From contig CAPGDO010000002.1 of the NCBI GenBank assembly GCA_948616985.1, forward strand, positions 62,001 to 126,000: a stretch of DNA of 64,000 nt, given 5' to 3'. Below the pieces are notes generated by a model. The model was not told where the DNA came from. It searched no databases and was given only the letters and a program-made list of their open reading frames with translations. Shown one piece after another: positions 49,310-60,000 of the stretch. The stretch's first letter is position 1, and every line of letters begins with the position of its first letter. The translations under genes and the position numbers were made by a program. The stretch is from MGBC163016 sp910588905. Its GTDB lineage: Bacteria > Actinomycetota > Coriobacteriia > Coriobacteriales > Eggerthellaceae.

Positions 49310-51658
49310 TCAAGGAGCGCTTCGCTCCTGGGCGTTCACGGTCAGGCGCTCTTCGGTGAACGTGACGGTCACCGCTCCGTCCTCATCCGTACGGAAGACA
49401 TGGCTGCCCGCTTGATCCAACTGCTGGAGCACCTCCTCCGATGGGTGACCATAACGATTCCCTTCCCCCACGCTGATGATCGCTACCTCCGGCTTCAACA
49501 ACTGCACCGTCTTCTCTGAAAGGCTCACTTTGGACCCATGATGTCCCACCTTGAGCACATCTACATCCTCAAGCCGTCCGGCTTTCGCGAGCGCCTCAAG
49601 CTGCTCCGCCTCCGCATCTCCCGTGAGGAGCGCCTTCCAATCCGCCGTGCCATCCCCATCAACATCAACGTCCGCCATGAGGCAGAGGCTATCCCCGTTG
49701 CCTCCTTCATCAGCGAACCGCTCGGGCCAGAGCACCTCCAAGGAGATGGAGCCTGCTTGGATGCGGTCTCCTTGATGTAGCCCCTGCTTCGAAGCCGAAG
49801 GCGAGCAGCGGTCCGCCAGCTGGAGAAGCCGGGTGCACTTGGCGCAGCCGCAGGTGAAGACGTCCTGAGCCATGAGGATCCGCTTCACCTCAACATAGTC
49901 CCCGAGCGAGCCCAAAGAGGCGCAATGGTCATCATCCGGATGGGTGATGATGACGGCATCCAGCTGATGCACTCCCGCCTCTCCCAGCTCGTGGCGCAGC
50001 ATCCCATCAGAGTTGCCCGTATCCACGAGCATAGCTGAGCTCCCTGATCGGATGAGGAGCGCGTCTCCTTGACCGACATCCAAAGCAGTAAAGGTGTTGC
50101 CTCTTGGCAGGTTCACGATCAGGATGAAGACAGCAAGGCAACCGATGAGAACAGCACCTGAGCCGACCAGGAGCCGTTTCGTGAGCCGAGGCCACCAGAT
50201 CCAGAGAAGACAGGCTGCCCCCACAGACAGGATGAGCATTGCCAACGGATCCAAGGCGCAGGCCACGGAGGCGAAGGGGATGTTCGAGAGCAGCTCTACC
50301 AAGGCGATCAACGGCCAACCGGCAAGACCAGCGAGATGCAAGGCTTGAGGTGCCAGCGCTGGAACGGCCTGTGCAGTAAGACATCCGACGAACCCGGCAG
50401 TGCAGCTCAAGGCGAAGAGCGGAGCTGCAAGAACATTCGCCACGGGTGCTATCAGAGAGGCCTGGGAGAAGAGAGCAGCTGAGGTGGGGAGCGTGAGGAG
50501 ATTGGCTGAGAAGGTGAGCCCGGCAGGCTCTATGAGAAGATTGCGAAGGCGCTGCCCTGCGTGCGGGAACCAGGAGGCGAAGAGGCTTGAGAACAGGACG
50601 ATCCCAAGGGTGGACCCAGCCGAGAGGAAGAGCGATACAAACCGGCAGCTGATCGGGTCCATGAGGATGAAGCCGATGATGCACAGGGCGAGGGAATTCA
50701 GAGAGGCAGACCTCCTCCGGGCGAAGAGCGAAGTCAAGGAGAGCACAGCCATGACAGCGCTGCGGATGGCGGAAAGGGGGAAACCAACGAAGACGAGGTA
50801 CGCTCCCACGAAGGCGATGGATAGGAGCGCGGAGGAGACCCTGGGCACCCGGAGGGCCTTGAGCACCAACAGGAGCATCATGAGCAGGATGGAGGTATGC
50901 GCCCCTGAGACCGCTATCATATGCGCAAGGCCACAGGCCTTGAATCCGCCATAGAGGGGGTCGTCTGCTATGACCGCCCGATAGCCGCAGACCACAGCAG
51001 CCATGAGGCCGCCCTGGTCACCGCCGTAGGCCAAGATGGACTGGATGGCTTGAGCTCGAACCTCCCTTAAGCATCCCCAGAAGCCAGACAGACCTATCTC
51101 TTCCACTGTTGCCCCGGATACCTGTGCACAGACCCCCTGATCCCTCAGGCGCTCCTGGGCTTGGGCCTTCAAGGGAGAGAGATGTCCCGTTGCTTCGAGC
51201 ACGGCACCGGCGAGGAAGCGCTCGTCCGCATCCGTATAGAGCCGTACCCGACAGCTTCTCCCATCCTCAGTGCGGGCAACGCAGAGGGTGGTGCACCCGA
51301 AGCTGGACTCCGTTGAATCCTGCTGTACGCGAAGCTCCTGAAGGGAGGCACCTGCTTCCGCCATCCGATACCCTGCTTGCATCTGCACCGATGCTGTGAA
51401 TCCGAGGGCGGCCCCGAGAAAGCCCAGGGCCAAAGCCAATATGAGGTCCTTCTTGGGAGAGAGGATCAGCAGCGAAGCGCTGGTCAACCCAAGCACCAGG
51501 CAGATCGCCGCACAGACCGGGATCGCCTCCGGAGGCAGAACCTCGCTCAGCCCGAAGGTCACCGCTGCTGCTGCCCAGAGGGTCAGTGCGGGGATCAAGA
51601 GGAGAGTGATCCCCGGCTTGCGGGGCGTTCGCTCTAACCCGATGACCTCTACAGCCAT
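49310..51658 (-). CDS. comEC: Competence protein ComEC (DNA channel, Rec2 family)
   Basis: A 782-residue polytopic membrane protein. There are about three N-terminal membrane helices, an OB-like soluble part (residues ~90-190), and the Competence core with AVSGAHTSILLMMLLLVLKAL and FPLSAIRSAVMAVLSL. More membrane helices follow, then a C-terminal metallo-beta-lactamase-like domain (TALDVGQGDALLI, DTGNSDG, ITHPDDDHCASLG, VLKVGHHGSKVSLSEK). It moves single-stranded DNA across the membrane during transformation. It is 22 bases behind comEA. Confidence 0.94.
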   Translation of the reverse strand: MAVEVIGLERTPRKPGITLLLIPALTLWAAAAVTFGLSEVLPPEAIPVCAAICLVLGLTSASLLILSPKKDLILALALGFLGAALGFTASVQMQAGYRMAEAGASLQELRVQQDSTESSFGCTTLCVARTEDGRSCRVRLYTDADERFLAGAVLEATGHLSPLKAQAQERLRDQGVCAQVSGATVEEIGLSGFWGCLREVRAQAIQSILAYGGDQGGLMAAVVCGYRAVIADDPLYGGFKACGLAHMIAVSGAHTSILLMMLLLVLKALRVPRVSSALLSIAFVGAYLVFVGFPLSAIRSAVMAVLSLTSLFARRRSASLNSLALCIIGFILMDPISCRFVSLFLSAGSTLGIVLFSSLFASWFPHAGQRLRNLLIEPAGLTFSANLLTLPTSAALFSQASLIAPVANVLAAPLFALSCTAGFVGCLTAQAVPALAPQALHLAGLAGWPLIALVELLSNIPFASVACALDPLAMLILSVGAACLLWIWWPRLTKRLLVGSGAVLIGCLAVFILIVNLPRGNTFTALDVGQGDALLIRSGSSAMLVDTGNSDGMLRHELGEAGVHQLDAVIITHPDDDHCASLGSLGDYVEVKRILMAQDVFTCGCAKCTRLLQLADRCSPSASKQGLHQGDRIQAGSISLEVLWPERFADEGGNGDSLCLMADVDVDGDGTADWKALLTGDAEAEQLEALAKAGRLEDVDVLKVGHHGSKVSLSEKTVQLLKPEVAIISVGEGNRYGHPSEEVLQQLDQAGSHVFRTDEDGAVTVTFTEERLTVNAQERSAP

Positions 51659-51680
51659 GATCTTGGATCCAGAGGAGGTC

Positions 51681-52331
51681 TCAGCTCACGCAGATCTCAT
51701 CCTTGATGGAAGCCAAGGTCTTCTCCCCTATGCCGCTCACCTGGGTGAGGTCTTCTACGGAGGCGAAGCTGCCATGCTCCTTCCGATAGGCAACGATCTT
51801 GGCAGCCTTGGAGGGACCGATGCCCGACACCTTCTGCAGCTCTTCCTCATCAGCCGTATTGATGTTCACGAGCCCCGGCCCACCAGCGGCAGGCGCATCC
51901 ACCTCTCCCGCCATTGCCGCCGGAGCAGCTTGGGCAGCGCTCGCCACGATCACCTGCTCACCGTCCTGGACGGACCGAGCAAGGTTCACGCTCTCCATCT
52001 GTGCCTCGGGGGTGAAACCTCCTGCTGCTTGGATGGCCTCTGCCACGCGCGCCCCAGCAGAGAGCTGATACATCCCCGGCGCTTGCACGCATCCGGCCAC
52101 ATGGACATAGATAGAGGCTGGCTCCTCAGCCGCCTCGACGGCTGAAGGGGTTTCCTCCTGAAGCCCATCGGCCGACTGGATCTCCATACCCTCCGAAGAG
52201 GCTGTGAGGCTCATCCCAACTAGGACCAGCCCTAGGATGACGACGAAGACAGCGCCCAAGATGACCGGTTTGCTCCGCTGGCCCAGATGAAGCCGAGCCG
52301 TGAGACTCTCAGAGTACCCTTGGAATGACAT
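51681..52331 (-). CDS. comEA: Competence protein ComEA (DNA receptor)
   Basis: A 216-residue protein. One N-terminal membrane helix (PVILGAVFVVILGLVLVGMS, about residues 24-43), a linker, an SLBB domain (IYVHVAGCVQAPGMYQLSAG) and a C-terminal helix-hairpin-helix pair (LVNINTADEEELQKVSGIG, VEDLTQVSGIGEKTLASI) that binds double-stranded DNA outside the membrane. The ATG at 52331 has GGGGAGG upstream. Together with comEC it suggests, but does not prove, natural competence. Confidence 0.93.
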   Translation of the reverse strand: MSFQGYSESLTARLHLGQRSKPVILGAVFVVILGLVLVGMSLTASSEGMEIQSADGLQEETPSAVEAAEEPASIYVHVAGCVQAPGMYQLSAGARVAEAIQAAGGFTPEAQMESVNLARSVQDGEQVIVASAAQAAPAAMAGEVDAPAAGGPGLVNINTADEEELQKVSGIGPSKAAKIVAYRKEHGSFASVEDLTQVSGIGEKTLASIKDEICVS

Positions 52332-52377
52332 GGCTTGCCTCCCCTTCGCGATTCCCTTTGATGGAAAGGGTAGTTCG

Positions 52378-52473
52378 GGGATCTGACAGGGATCTGCCCT
52401 CTGGGTATCAACCTTTGACCATGATCCCATCCTGCAGCTTCAGGGGATCATCGCCGGATCATAAGGGATCTGC
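52378..52473. promoter_or_regulatory. Cluster of GGGATCTG motifs upstream of comEA
   Basis: GGGATCTG occurs three times (about 52378, 52389, 52464), with a related GGGGATCA at 52443, in the 215-base gap between comEA and thiI. Could be regulator half-sites or chance; no known consensus is matched. Confidence 0.3.
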
Positions 52474-52546
52474 ACGGGATGGTCATACGATCGGCATCAT
52501 CTCATCAAAGGATGCGAGCTGGAGGCCGAAAGCGCTCAGGAAGAGG

Positions 52547-53746
52547 TCAGCGCGGGCGCCGGTATTCCACGCACCGGGCCGAAGCCACTAGCTCTGAGAC
52601 CCACTGGCTCACGGGCAAGACGCTCTCCGCTACCTCTACCACGGAGAGCTTACCGTGGGTCTCGGGGGAGCGAGGCATGAAGAGCGTGCAACAATCCGGA
52701 GCGTCTTCGGTGGATATCTCGAAGGTGCCGATGCGCTGAGCGGTGGAGATGATATCTTGCTTATCCGTGCCGATGAGCGGACGGAGCACGGGCATGGAGA
52801 CCGCAGCGTCGGTGCAGCAGATGTTCTCTAGGGTCTGGGATGCCACTTGCCCTAGGCTCTCACCCGTGATGAGGCCCTTCGCTTTGACCTGATGGGCCAA
52901 AGCCTCCGCCACCTTGAACATGAGGCGCCGATACAGGATGACGCGCAATGGGGGCGGGCATTCCAAGGATATCTGGCGCTGATGGCTGCCCAAGGCCACC
53001 GTGAACACCCGATCGATGCAGCCCGTTCGCTCCAACACATGGGCGATGTCATCCACCAGGAACTCCGAGGCATCGCTCGTCTCCGGCGCGCCTGAGAAGT
53101 GCACCGCACAGCAGACCGCTCCCCGCTTCGCCATCTGCCAGAGGGCAACGGGGGAATCTATGCCACTGGAGAGCAGGGCCATGAGCTTACCCGAGCTGCC
53201 CACAGGAAGCCCCCCTACTCCGGGGATGCTGAAGGCATAGACGAAGGCAGCGTTCTGCACCACTTCCACATGGACCTCGACATCCATCCCCTTCATCTTC
53301 ACCTGCTTGTCAGGGAAGGCATCGCAGAGGACAGCCCCCACCTGGCGGTTCATGGTCATGGAATCTATGGGGAAGTCAGTGTGGGCGCGACGCGCCTGCA
53401 CCTTGAAGGTCTGGAAGGGCTGAGCCTGGGAGAGCGCCAAGATGGCAGCCTCATTGATGGATCCCAGGGTGCGGGGGCACTTGAATCCGCAAGAAGTGCG
53501 GGCAACACCGGGGATGCGTGCGACAAAGGAGGCGCAGCGCTCAGCTTCCTCCGCCAAGCAGCCTTCCTTCAGGAAGATGATGAGCCTTCCGGACACCCGA
53601 TGGACCGTGACCACCGGAAAGCCATCCAGAAGGCCGAGGATGTTCTTGAGCAGCCGGGTCTCGAACTTGGACCGGTTGTGCCCCTTCAGGCCGATCTCAT
53701 GGTAGTGGACCAGGATGACCCGCTGGAACAGGGAAGGTTCAGTCAT
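52547..53746 (-). CDS. thiI: tRNA 4-thiouridine synthetase ThiI
   Basis: A 399-residue protein. N-terminal ferredoxin-like domain (HYHEIGLKGHNRSKFE), THUMP domain (about 60-165, RRAHTDFPIDSMTMNRQVG) and PP-loop ATPase domain with LSSGIDSPVALWQM. The usual first Gly of SGGIDS is Ser here. No C-terminal rhodanese domain is present, as in Bacillus, so sulfur would come directly from a desulfurase. The end DAPDCCTLFMPRSPETHG matches ThiI. The start overlaps the rpoZ stop (ATGA); last gene of the pyrimidine operon run. Confidence 0.94.
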   Translation of the reverse strand: MTEPSLFQRVILVHYHEIGLKGHNRSKFETRLLKNILGLLDGFPVVTVHRVSGRLIIFLKEGCLAEEAERCASFVARIPGVARTSCGFKCPRTLGSINEAAILALSQAQPFQTFKVQARRAHTDFPIDSMTMNRQVGAVLCDAFPDKQVKMKGMDVEVHVEVVQNAAFVYAFSIPGVGGLPVGSSGKLMALLSSGIDSPVALWQMAKRGAVCCAVHFSGAPETSDASEFLVDDIAHVLERTGCIDRVFTVALGSHQRQISLECPPPLRVILYRRLMFKVAEALAHQVKAKGLITGESLGQVASQTLENICCTDAAVSMPVLRPLIGTDKQDIISTAQRIGTFEISTEDAPDCCTLFMPRSPETHGKLSVVEVAESVLPVSQWVSELVASARCVEYRRPR

Positions 53747-54003
53747 TCGTTCGTCAGGTCGATGGACTCCGGATCGAATGAGACATCACCACGGGCGATC
53801 TCATTGAAGGCCATGGTGAGCGGCTTGGCATCGGCGGCCCGAGCTATCTCGATAGCAGACTGGAGCTGGATGGCACGGTCACGCTGGCCGCACATCATAT
53901 CGTTGATGTCATGGGCCCGCTTGGCCGCCATGGTGCAGAGCAGGAAGCGGTCATTCTCAGCGTCGTCCAGCAGCACATCGATATCAGGGCTGATGATGCT
54001 CAT
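53743..54003 (-). CDS. rpoZ: DNA-directed RNA polymerase omega subunit
   Basis: An 86-residue omega subunit. The conserved region is RFLLCTMAAKRAHDINDMM and the following AIEIARAADAKPLTMAFNEIARG. It helps assemble beta-prime into RNA polymerase. It lies 18 bases after gmk; gmk-rpoZ is a common bacterial pair. Confidence 0.93.
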   Translation of the reverse strand: MSIISPDIDVLLDDAENDRFLLCTMAAKRAHDINDMMCGQRDRAIQLQSAIEIARAADAKPLTMAFNEIARGDVSFDPESIDLTNE

Positions 54004-54021
54004 AGGTAGGAACCTCTCTCA

Positions 54022-54582
54022 CTATCTTTCGGTCTGGCCGATGTAGGTCTTCAATCCATGGAACGCTTCATCAAGGTCATCGTTCACAAGCTGATAATCA
54101 TACTTCATTTTCTCGTCCAACTCCAGCCTTGCCGTTGCTAAACGCCGTTGGATGACCTCCTCGGTCTCGGTGCCGCGTCCCCGCAGACGCTCTTCCAGCA
54201 CCTCCAAGGACGGAGGCAGCACGAAGACGAGCCGTGCCTCGGGCAGCTTCTCCTTGATCTGGAGGGCTCCCTGGACCTCTATCTCCAAGATGACGTCCTC
54301 TCCTGCCTTCAAGTGCTCCTCCACGGTATCCTTCGGCGTACCGTAGCAGTTGCCGCTGTATTCCGCCCATTCGATGAATCCCTCGGCTGCCGCCTTGTCC
54401 AAGAACGCATCCCGGTCCATGAAGAAGTAATCCGAACCATCCACCTCTCCTGGTCGAGGGTCACGCGTGGTGGCGCTCACGGAGACCCAGATGCCCGGCT
54501 CCTCAGCCAAGCGCGAGACGAGGGTTCCCTTCCCTACTCCCGAAGGACCGGAGATGACGAAGAGCCGTCCACGCTCGCTCAT
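54022..54582 (-). CDS. gmk: Guanylate kinase
   Basis: A 186-residue enzyme. P-loop ISGPSGVGKGTLVSRL (residues 9-24), the GMP-binding SVSATTRDPRPGEVDGSDYFF and GNCYGTPKDTVEEHL. It phosphorylates GMP to GDP. The start overlaps the pyrF stop by four bases, putting purine nucleotide recycling in the pyrimidine transcript. Confidence 0.97.
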   Translation of the reverse strand: MSERGRLFVISGPSGVGKGTLVSRLAEEPGIWVSVSATTRDPRPGEVDGSDYFFMDRDAFLDKAAAEGFIEWAEYSGNCYGTPKDTVEEHLKAGEDVILEIEVQGALQIKEKLPEARLVFVLPPSLEVLEERLRGRGTETEEVIQRRLATARLELDEKMKYDYQLVNDDLDEAFHGLKTYIGQTER

Positions 54583-55307
54583 GCCAATTCCTCAGCTATC
54601 CGCTCGAAGGCCTGGATGGGATCGGGGGCATCGGTGATGGGGCGACCCACCACGATATGGGACGCACCGTTGTCGAAGGCTTGGGCCGGAGTGGCGATAC
54701 GGCTCTGGTCCCCCGTCTCCGCCCAGACAGGACGCACGCCAGGGGTGACGATGTAAGCTTCCTGCCCCAGGATGGCGCGCAGCTGCGATGCCTCTTGGGG
54801 TGAGGCCACCACACCGGATATCCCCGCCTCTTGGGCCAGATGCGCCAGGGAGAGCACCTGCTCCTCCATGGGCCGCACCACTCCCGTCTGAGCCAGGGTG
54901 GCTTGATCCATGGAGGTGAGGACGGTGATCCCCAAGGTCACAGGCACATCGCTCCCGATCAGCCGGGCCCCTTCCACAGCCCCTGCCTGGGCTGCTTCCA
55001 TCATGGGAACGCCGCCCACTGTCTGCATGGTGAGCATGTCGGCGCCCGTCTCAGCCGCAGAGCGAGCCGCCCCCAGCACCTGGTGGGGGATGTCATGGAA
55101 TTTGAGATCCAAGAAGACGTTGTAGCCCCGGGCTTTCAGCATCTTCACCAGATCAGTGCCGTAGGCGTAGAAGAGCGTCATGCCGATCTTCACCCACTTC
55201 GCCCGTCCTGCCAGCTGATAGGCGATGGAGATAGCCTTATCGGCTTCGCAGTCAAGGGCTATGATCACCCGGTCTGTTCGCGGTATGGCATCGAAGGATG
55301 TCAGCAC
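54579..55307 (-). CDS. pyrF: Orotidine 5'-phosphate decarboxylase
   Basis: A 242-residue group I OMP decarboxylase with the catalytic DLKFHDIPHQV motif and the phosphate-binding C-terminal ASHIVVGRPITDAPDP. It forms UMP, the last step of de novo pyrimidine synthesis. The GTG start has AGGAGGC upstream and overlaps the pyrD end by 7 bases. Confidence 0.97.
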   Translation of the reverse strand: MLTSFDAIPRTDRVIIALDCEADKAISIAYQLAGRAKWVKIGMTLFYAYGTDLVKMLKARGYNVFLDLKFHDIPHQVLGAARSAAETGADMLTMQTVGGVPMMEAAQAGAVEGARLIGSDVPVTLGITVLTSMDQATLAQTGVVRPMEEQVLSLAHLAQEAGISGVVASPQEASQLRAILGQEAYIVTPGVRPVWAETGDQSRIATPAQAFDNGASHIVVGRPITDAPDPIQAFERIAEELA

Positions 55308-56209
55308 TGAAGGCCTCCTATCAGCTCGTTGATATCTTCCACACCCTCATCCTCACAGTAGGCTTCCATGCCCTGGAGCACCTTCATGGTGGCCTGAGGG
55401 TCCATGAAATTGGCTGTGCCCACCGCCACAGCTGTGGCTCCAGCCAGCATGAATTCTATGGCATCCTCTCCACAGGTGATGCCGCCCATGCCCAGAAGCG
55501 GGATGCTCACGGCCTGAGAGCACTGCCAGACCATCCTGAGCGCCACTGGTTTCACAGCAGGGCCAGAGAGACCGCCTACCACGCGGGAGAGCAAGGGGCG
55601 GCGGCTCTTGGCATCGATAGCCATCCCTAAAAGGGTGTTGATGAGGGAAAGGGCATCCGCCCCGGCTGCTTCAGCAGCTCGGGCTATCTCCGTCACATCG
55701 GTCACGTTAGGGGTGAGCTTGATGATGAGCGGCCGCGCTGTGGCCTGGCGGCAGAGGCTCACCACCTGGGTCACCGATCCACAGTCACAGCCCATGGTCA
55801 TGCCCCCGGCATCCACATTGGGACAGGAGATGTTCACCTCGTAAGCATCCACGGGCGCATCCTCAAGAGCTTCTATCACATCCACGTATTCCTGGAAGCT
55901 ATGGCCGGAGACGTTCACGATGGTAGTAGCCCCTTGACCCGCCAACCAGGGAAGCTCCTGCTCCTTCAGATGAGCCACGCCGGGGTTCTGAAGGCCGATG
56001 GAGTTCAACATGCCACTGGGCGTCTCAGCGATGCGCGGGGCATCATTGCCCGCCCAGCCATTGAGCGATACCCCCTTGGTGGTCACCGCTCCCAGCTTCG
56101 CCACGTCTACGAAGTCGGCATATTCCCGACCAGCGGCGAAGGTGCCCGAAGCCACCGTCACCGGGTTCTTCATGGCCAGGCCGCCCAGATCCACGCTCAT
56201 GCTCACCAT
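55301..56209 (-). CDS. pyrD: Dihydroorotate dehydrogenase, class 1B catalytic subunit
   Basis: A 302-residue TIM-barrel flavoenzyme. N-terminal MKNPVTVASGTFAAG; NSIGLQNPGV; NISCPNVDAGGMTMGCD with the catalytic cysteine region of class 1B; LTPNVTDVTEIARAAE; GMGGITCGEDAIEFMLAGATAVAVG. It oxidises dihydroorotate to orotate, passing electrons to PyrK and NAD. The ATG at 56209 has GGAGG seven bases upstream and overlaps the pyrK stop by 7 bases. Confidence 0.97.
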   Translation of the reverse strand: MVSMSVDLGGLAMKNPVTVASGTFAAGREYADFVDVAKLGAVTTKGVSLNGWAGNDAPRIAETPSGMLNSIGLQNPGVAHLKEQELPWLAGQGATTIVNVSGHSFQEYVDVIEALEDAPVDAYEVNISCPNVDAGGMTMGCDCGSVTQVVSLCRQATARPLIIKLTPNVTDVTEIARAAEAAGADALSLINTLLGMAIDAKSRRPLLSRVVGGLSGPAVKPVALRMVWQCSQAVSIPLLGMGGITCGEDAIEFMLAGATAVAVGTANFMDPQATMKVLQGMEAYCEDEGVEDINELIGGLQC

Positions 56210-56997
56210 AGGATGTCCTCCGCATCGAAGATGGGGCCGTCCACGCAAGCGCGCTTGCGGCCGTCCTTCGTCTCCACCACGCAGGACAGGCACGCCCCTA
56301 TCCCGCAAGCCATGCGCCGCTCCATGGACACCTGGGTGCGCACACCGGCCTCCAGAAGCATTGCGCTGGCCGCTCGCATGAGCGGTTCAGGGCCGCAAAC
56401 GGCAGCGTAGTCGTACGGTCTCCCTTCCGCTTGAGCCCGTTGGAGCGCCTCTTCCACCAACAGCGTGGCAAAGCCCGCGCGGCCGAAGGTCCCGTCATCG
56501 GTAGAGCAGAGAGGAGGTGTCCTGCAGGTCTCCTCATAGCGCCTACGGCAAACGAGCGCCCCTTCGGTGGCCGCTCCCAAGATGACGTCCATGCTGATGC
56601 CGTCTTGATCGAGTTGCTGACAGAGCAGGTACAAGGGGGCGGCCCCCACACCACCACCCACGAGCAGTGCGCGGCTGGTATCGAAGGGTACCTCCCAGGA
56701 GCGGCCGATGCATCCGATCATGGAGCAGCTCATGCCCGCAGACCACTGAGCCATAGCCCGGGTGCCCGCACCCAGGACCTGATAGAGGATCTCAACGCTG
56801 CCCGCTTCCTCATCCCTATCGAAGATGGAGAACGGGCGGCGGAGGATGTGCGCCTGCTCATCCGGGATGGTCATGTGGACGAACTGCCCTGGCAGCACGT
56901 TCGCTGCCACCTCGGGACATCTCAGCTCCATCAGGTAGAGCTGACCATAGAGATGCCGGTTGGATGTCACCAACGCAGCGCTATCTTCAAGCCCCAT
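56203..56997 (-). CDS. pyrK: Dihydroorotate dehydrogenase electron-transfer subunit (FAD, 2Fe-2S)
   Basis: A 264-residue ferredoxin-reductase-like protein. FAD-binding RRPFSIFD, the NAD-binding region LLVGGGVGAAPLYLLCQQL, and the 2Fe-2S cysteines in MACGIGACLSCVV plus the later RACVDGPIF. It carries electrons from PyrD to NAD+. The pairing with pyrD identifies the class 1B enzyme. Confidence 0.96.
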   Translation of the reverse strand: MGLEDSAALVTSNRHLYGQLYLMELRCPEVAANVLPGQFVHMTIPDEQAHILRRPFSIFDRDEEAGSVEILYQVLGAGTRAMAQWSAGMSCSMIGCIGRSWEVPFDTSRALLVGGGVGAAPLYLLCQQLDQDGISMDVILGAATEGALVCRRRYEETCRTPPLCSTDDGTFGRAGFATLLVEEALQRAQAEGRPYDYAAVCGPEPLMRAASAMLLEAGVRTQVSMERRMACGIGACLSCVVETKDGRKRACVDGPIFDAEDILW

Positions 56998-57025
56998 GAG
57001 GCTCCTCTCTCCTCGTCAACGTTCC

Positions 57026-60000
57026 TCACACCTGTTCCCATTGAGGCAGGTCTTGGAGTGCGACCACATCCAATCCGCCCCCGCGGGCTGCTTCCATCCC
57101 TGCCGCCATGGCCTGGGCGCCGGCCAGATTCGTGATCTGGGTGATGCCGCGACGCACGGCTTCCGTGCGGATCTCATAGCCATCATCCCGGGTAGCATTG
57201 CCGAAGGGGGTGTTCACCAAGAGGACCACCTCCCCCGAGGTCATGAGATCGCGCACATTGGGTGAGCCTTCATGGATCTTGCGCACCACCTCGCACTGGA
57301 TCCCCACGGCCCGTAGCGCAGAGGCAGTGCCCTCTGTGGCTACCAAGTCGAACCCTAAGCGCGAGAAGTCCCGCGCGATGGAGGTGAACGAGCGCTTGTC
57401 GCGGTCGCAGACGCTCACGAAGACCTTGCCCGTCTCAGGAAGCTCGTAATCGATGGCGAGCTGGGTCTTGGCGAAGGCGCAGGGGAAGTTCCGGGCTATG
57501 CCCATCACCTCTCCCGTGGATTTCATCTCCGGACCCAACACCGTATCAGCCCCCGGGAAGCGCCCGAAGGGCATCACAGCCTCCTTCACGCTGAAATGAT
57601 CAAGCCGCCGCTCGTCTGAGGGCAGCTCCATGGCCGCTAGCTTCTCTCCCGCCATCACCCGGGCCGCCACCTTCGCCAGGGGCACGCCCGTGGCCTTGGA
57701 GGCGAAGGGTACCGTGCGGGAGGCCCGCGGGTTCGCCTCGATGATGTAGATCATCTGGTCCTTGATAGCGAACTGGATGTTGATGAGCCCCACCACGCCC
57801 AACCGCAGGGCCAACTGGCGAGCGATGGAGCGCAGGCTGGACTGCACGGATTCAGACAAAGCGAACGGAGGGGTGCAACAGGCGGAATCCCCTGAATGGA
57901 TGCCTGCCATCTCTATGTGCTCAAGGATAGCACCCACATAGACATCTTCGCCATCGCAGATGGCATCAAGGTCCACCTCTACCGCCCCCTCCAGGAAGCG
58001 GTCTAGATACACCGGATGATCCGGGGTGATCTTCGCGGCCTCGGTCATGTACTTCTCCAGCTGGGCACCGTCATAGACGATACCCATCCCACGACCCCCC
58101 AGCACATAGCTGGGGCGGACCAACAGCGGGAATCCGATGCGGTCCGCCACGATGCAGGCCTCCTCGAACGTAGAGGCCATGCCGCTGGGCGGATAGGCTA
58201 TCCCCAGCTCGTCCAAGATGGCAGCGAAGCGGTCCCTGTCCTCTGCCAAGTCGATGGCCTCAGGGGAGGTGCCCATGATGGGCACGCCTGCGTCAGCCAG
58301 CGGCTTCGCCAGCTTGAGCGGCGTCTGGCCGCCCAGGGTGACCACTACCCCATCAGGCTGCTCCGCTTCCACGATGTCCATGACATCTTCGAAGGTGAGC
58401 GGTTCGAAATAGAGCTTATCCGAGGTGTCATAGTCTGTGGAGACGGTCTCAGGATTGCAGTTCACCATGATGGTCTCGAAGCCCGCGTCATGCAGAGCGT
58501 AGGAGGCATGGACGCAGCAATAGTCGAATTCGATCCCCTGGCCGATGCGGTTCGGCCCTGCTCCCAGGATCATCACCCGGGGCGCCGTCTTGGGTGTCAC
58601 CTCGGTCTCGACACCGTCATAGGTCTTGTAGTGGTATTCGGTGGTGCTGGCGAACTCCGCCGCACAGGTGTCCACGGTCTTCATGACGGGCAGCACGTGG
58701 AGCATCTTGCGACAGGTGCGCACCGTGGCCTCGTCCGATCCGGTCAGATGGGCTATCTGGGCATCCGAGAGCCCCATCTGCTTGCATAGGGCGAACGCTT
58801 CTGCATCCAGCTCATCCAAGCGCATCTGGGAGAGCGCCTGCTCCACCCCGATGATGTCCTTCATGCGGAAGAGGAAGATTGGGTCTATCCCCGTGGCCTC
58901 ATGGAGCTCTTCCACCGTCCAACCGCGGCGCAAGGCCTCAGCCAGATAATGGATGCGCTCCGGCGTGGGTCGGCCCACGGCATCCCGGAGCTCCTCCCCA
59001 TCAGGGCAGGCAGCCTCGCGCAGGGCTTTAGCGCAGCCTCCGAAGCCCGCACGCCCATCCTCCATGGATCTGAGCGCCTTGCCCAGGGCCTCTTCGAAGG
59101 TGCGACCGATGGCCATGACCTCGCCCACGGCCTTCATGCGCGTGGAAAGGGTGTCATCGGATCCCTGGAACTTCTCGAAGGCAAAACGCGGCACCTTGAC
59201 CACGCAATAGTCTATGGAGGGCTCGAAGCAGGCCGGGGTGGCCTGGGTGATGTCGTTGTCGATCTCAGGAAGGGTATAGCCGATGGCCAGTTTCGCGGCT
59301 GCTTTGGCTATGGGGAACCCCGTTGCCTTGGAAGCCAGGGCCGAGGATCTTGATACCCGGGGGTTCATCTCGATGATGACCATGCGGCCATCTTGAGGAT
59401 TCACGGCGAACTGCACGTTGGAGCCGCCGGTCTCCACCCCGATCTTCTCGAGCACCGCCAGCGACGCCGCCCGCATGCGCTGGTATTCCAGGTCAGTCAG
59501 CGTTTGAGCCGGGGCCACGGTGATGGAATCCCCCGTATGCACGCCCATGGGATCCAGGTTCTCGATAGAGCAGACGATGATGCCGTTGCCTTCCCTATCT
59601 CGCATGACCTCCATCTCGAATTCTTTCCAACCCTCGATGGATTCCTCCACCAGCACCTCACCCGCCGGGGAGAGGCTCACCCCCTGAGCCACGATGCGAC
59701 GGAGCTCTTCTTCGCTATGAGCGATGCCACCTCCCGCACCTCCCAAGGTGAAGGAAGGACGGATGACCACGGGGTAGCCGATGGACTCCACGATGGAGAG
59801 GGCGTCTTCGACGGAGTAGGCATAACCTGCCCGAGAGGTTTCGATGCCGAGCTCTTCCATGCATTCGTTGAAGAGCTTGCGATCCTCTCCTCGCTCGATG
59901 GCTGCCAGATCGCAGCCGATCATCTCCACGCCGAATTCGTCCAACACACCCTGGCGCGCCAGATCGACAGCGCAATTGAGCCCTGTCTGACCGCCGAGCG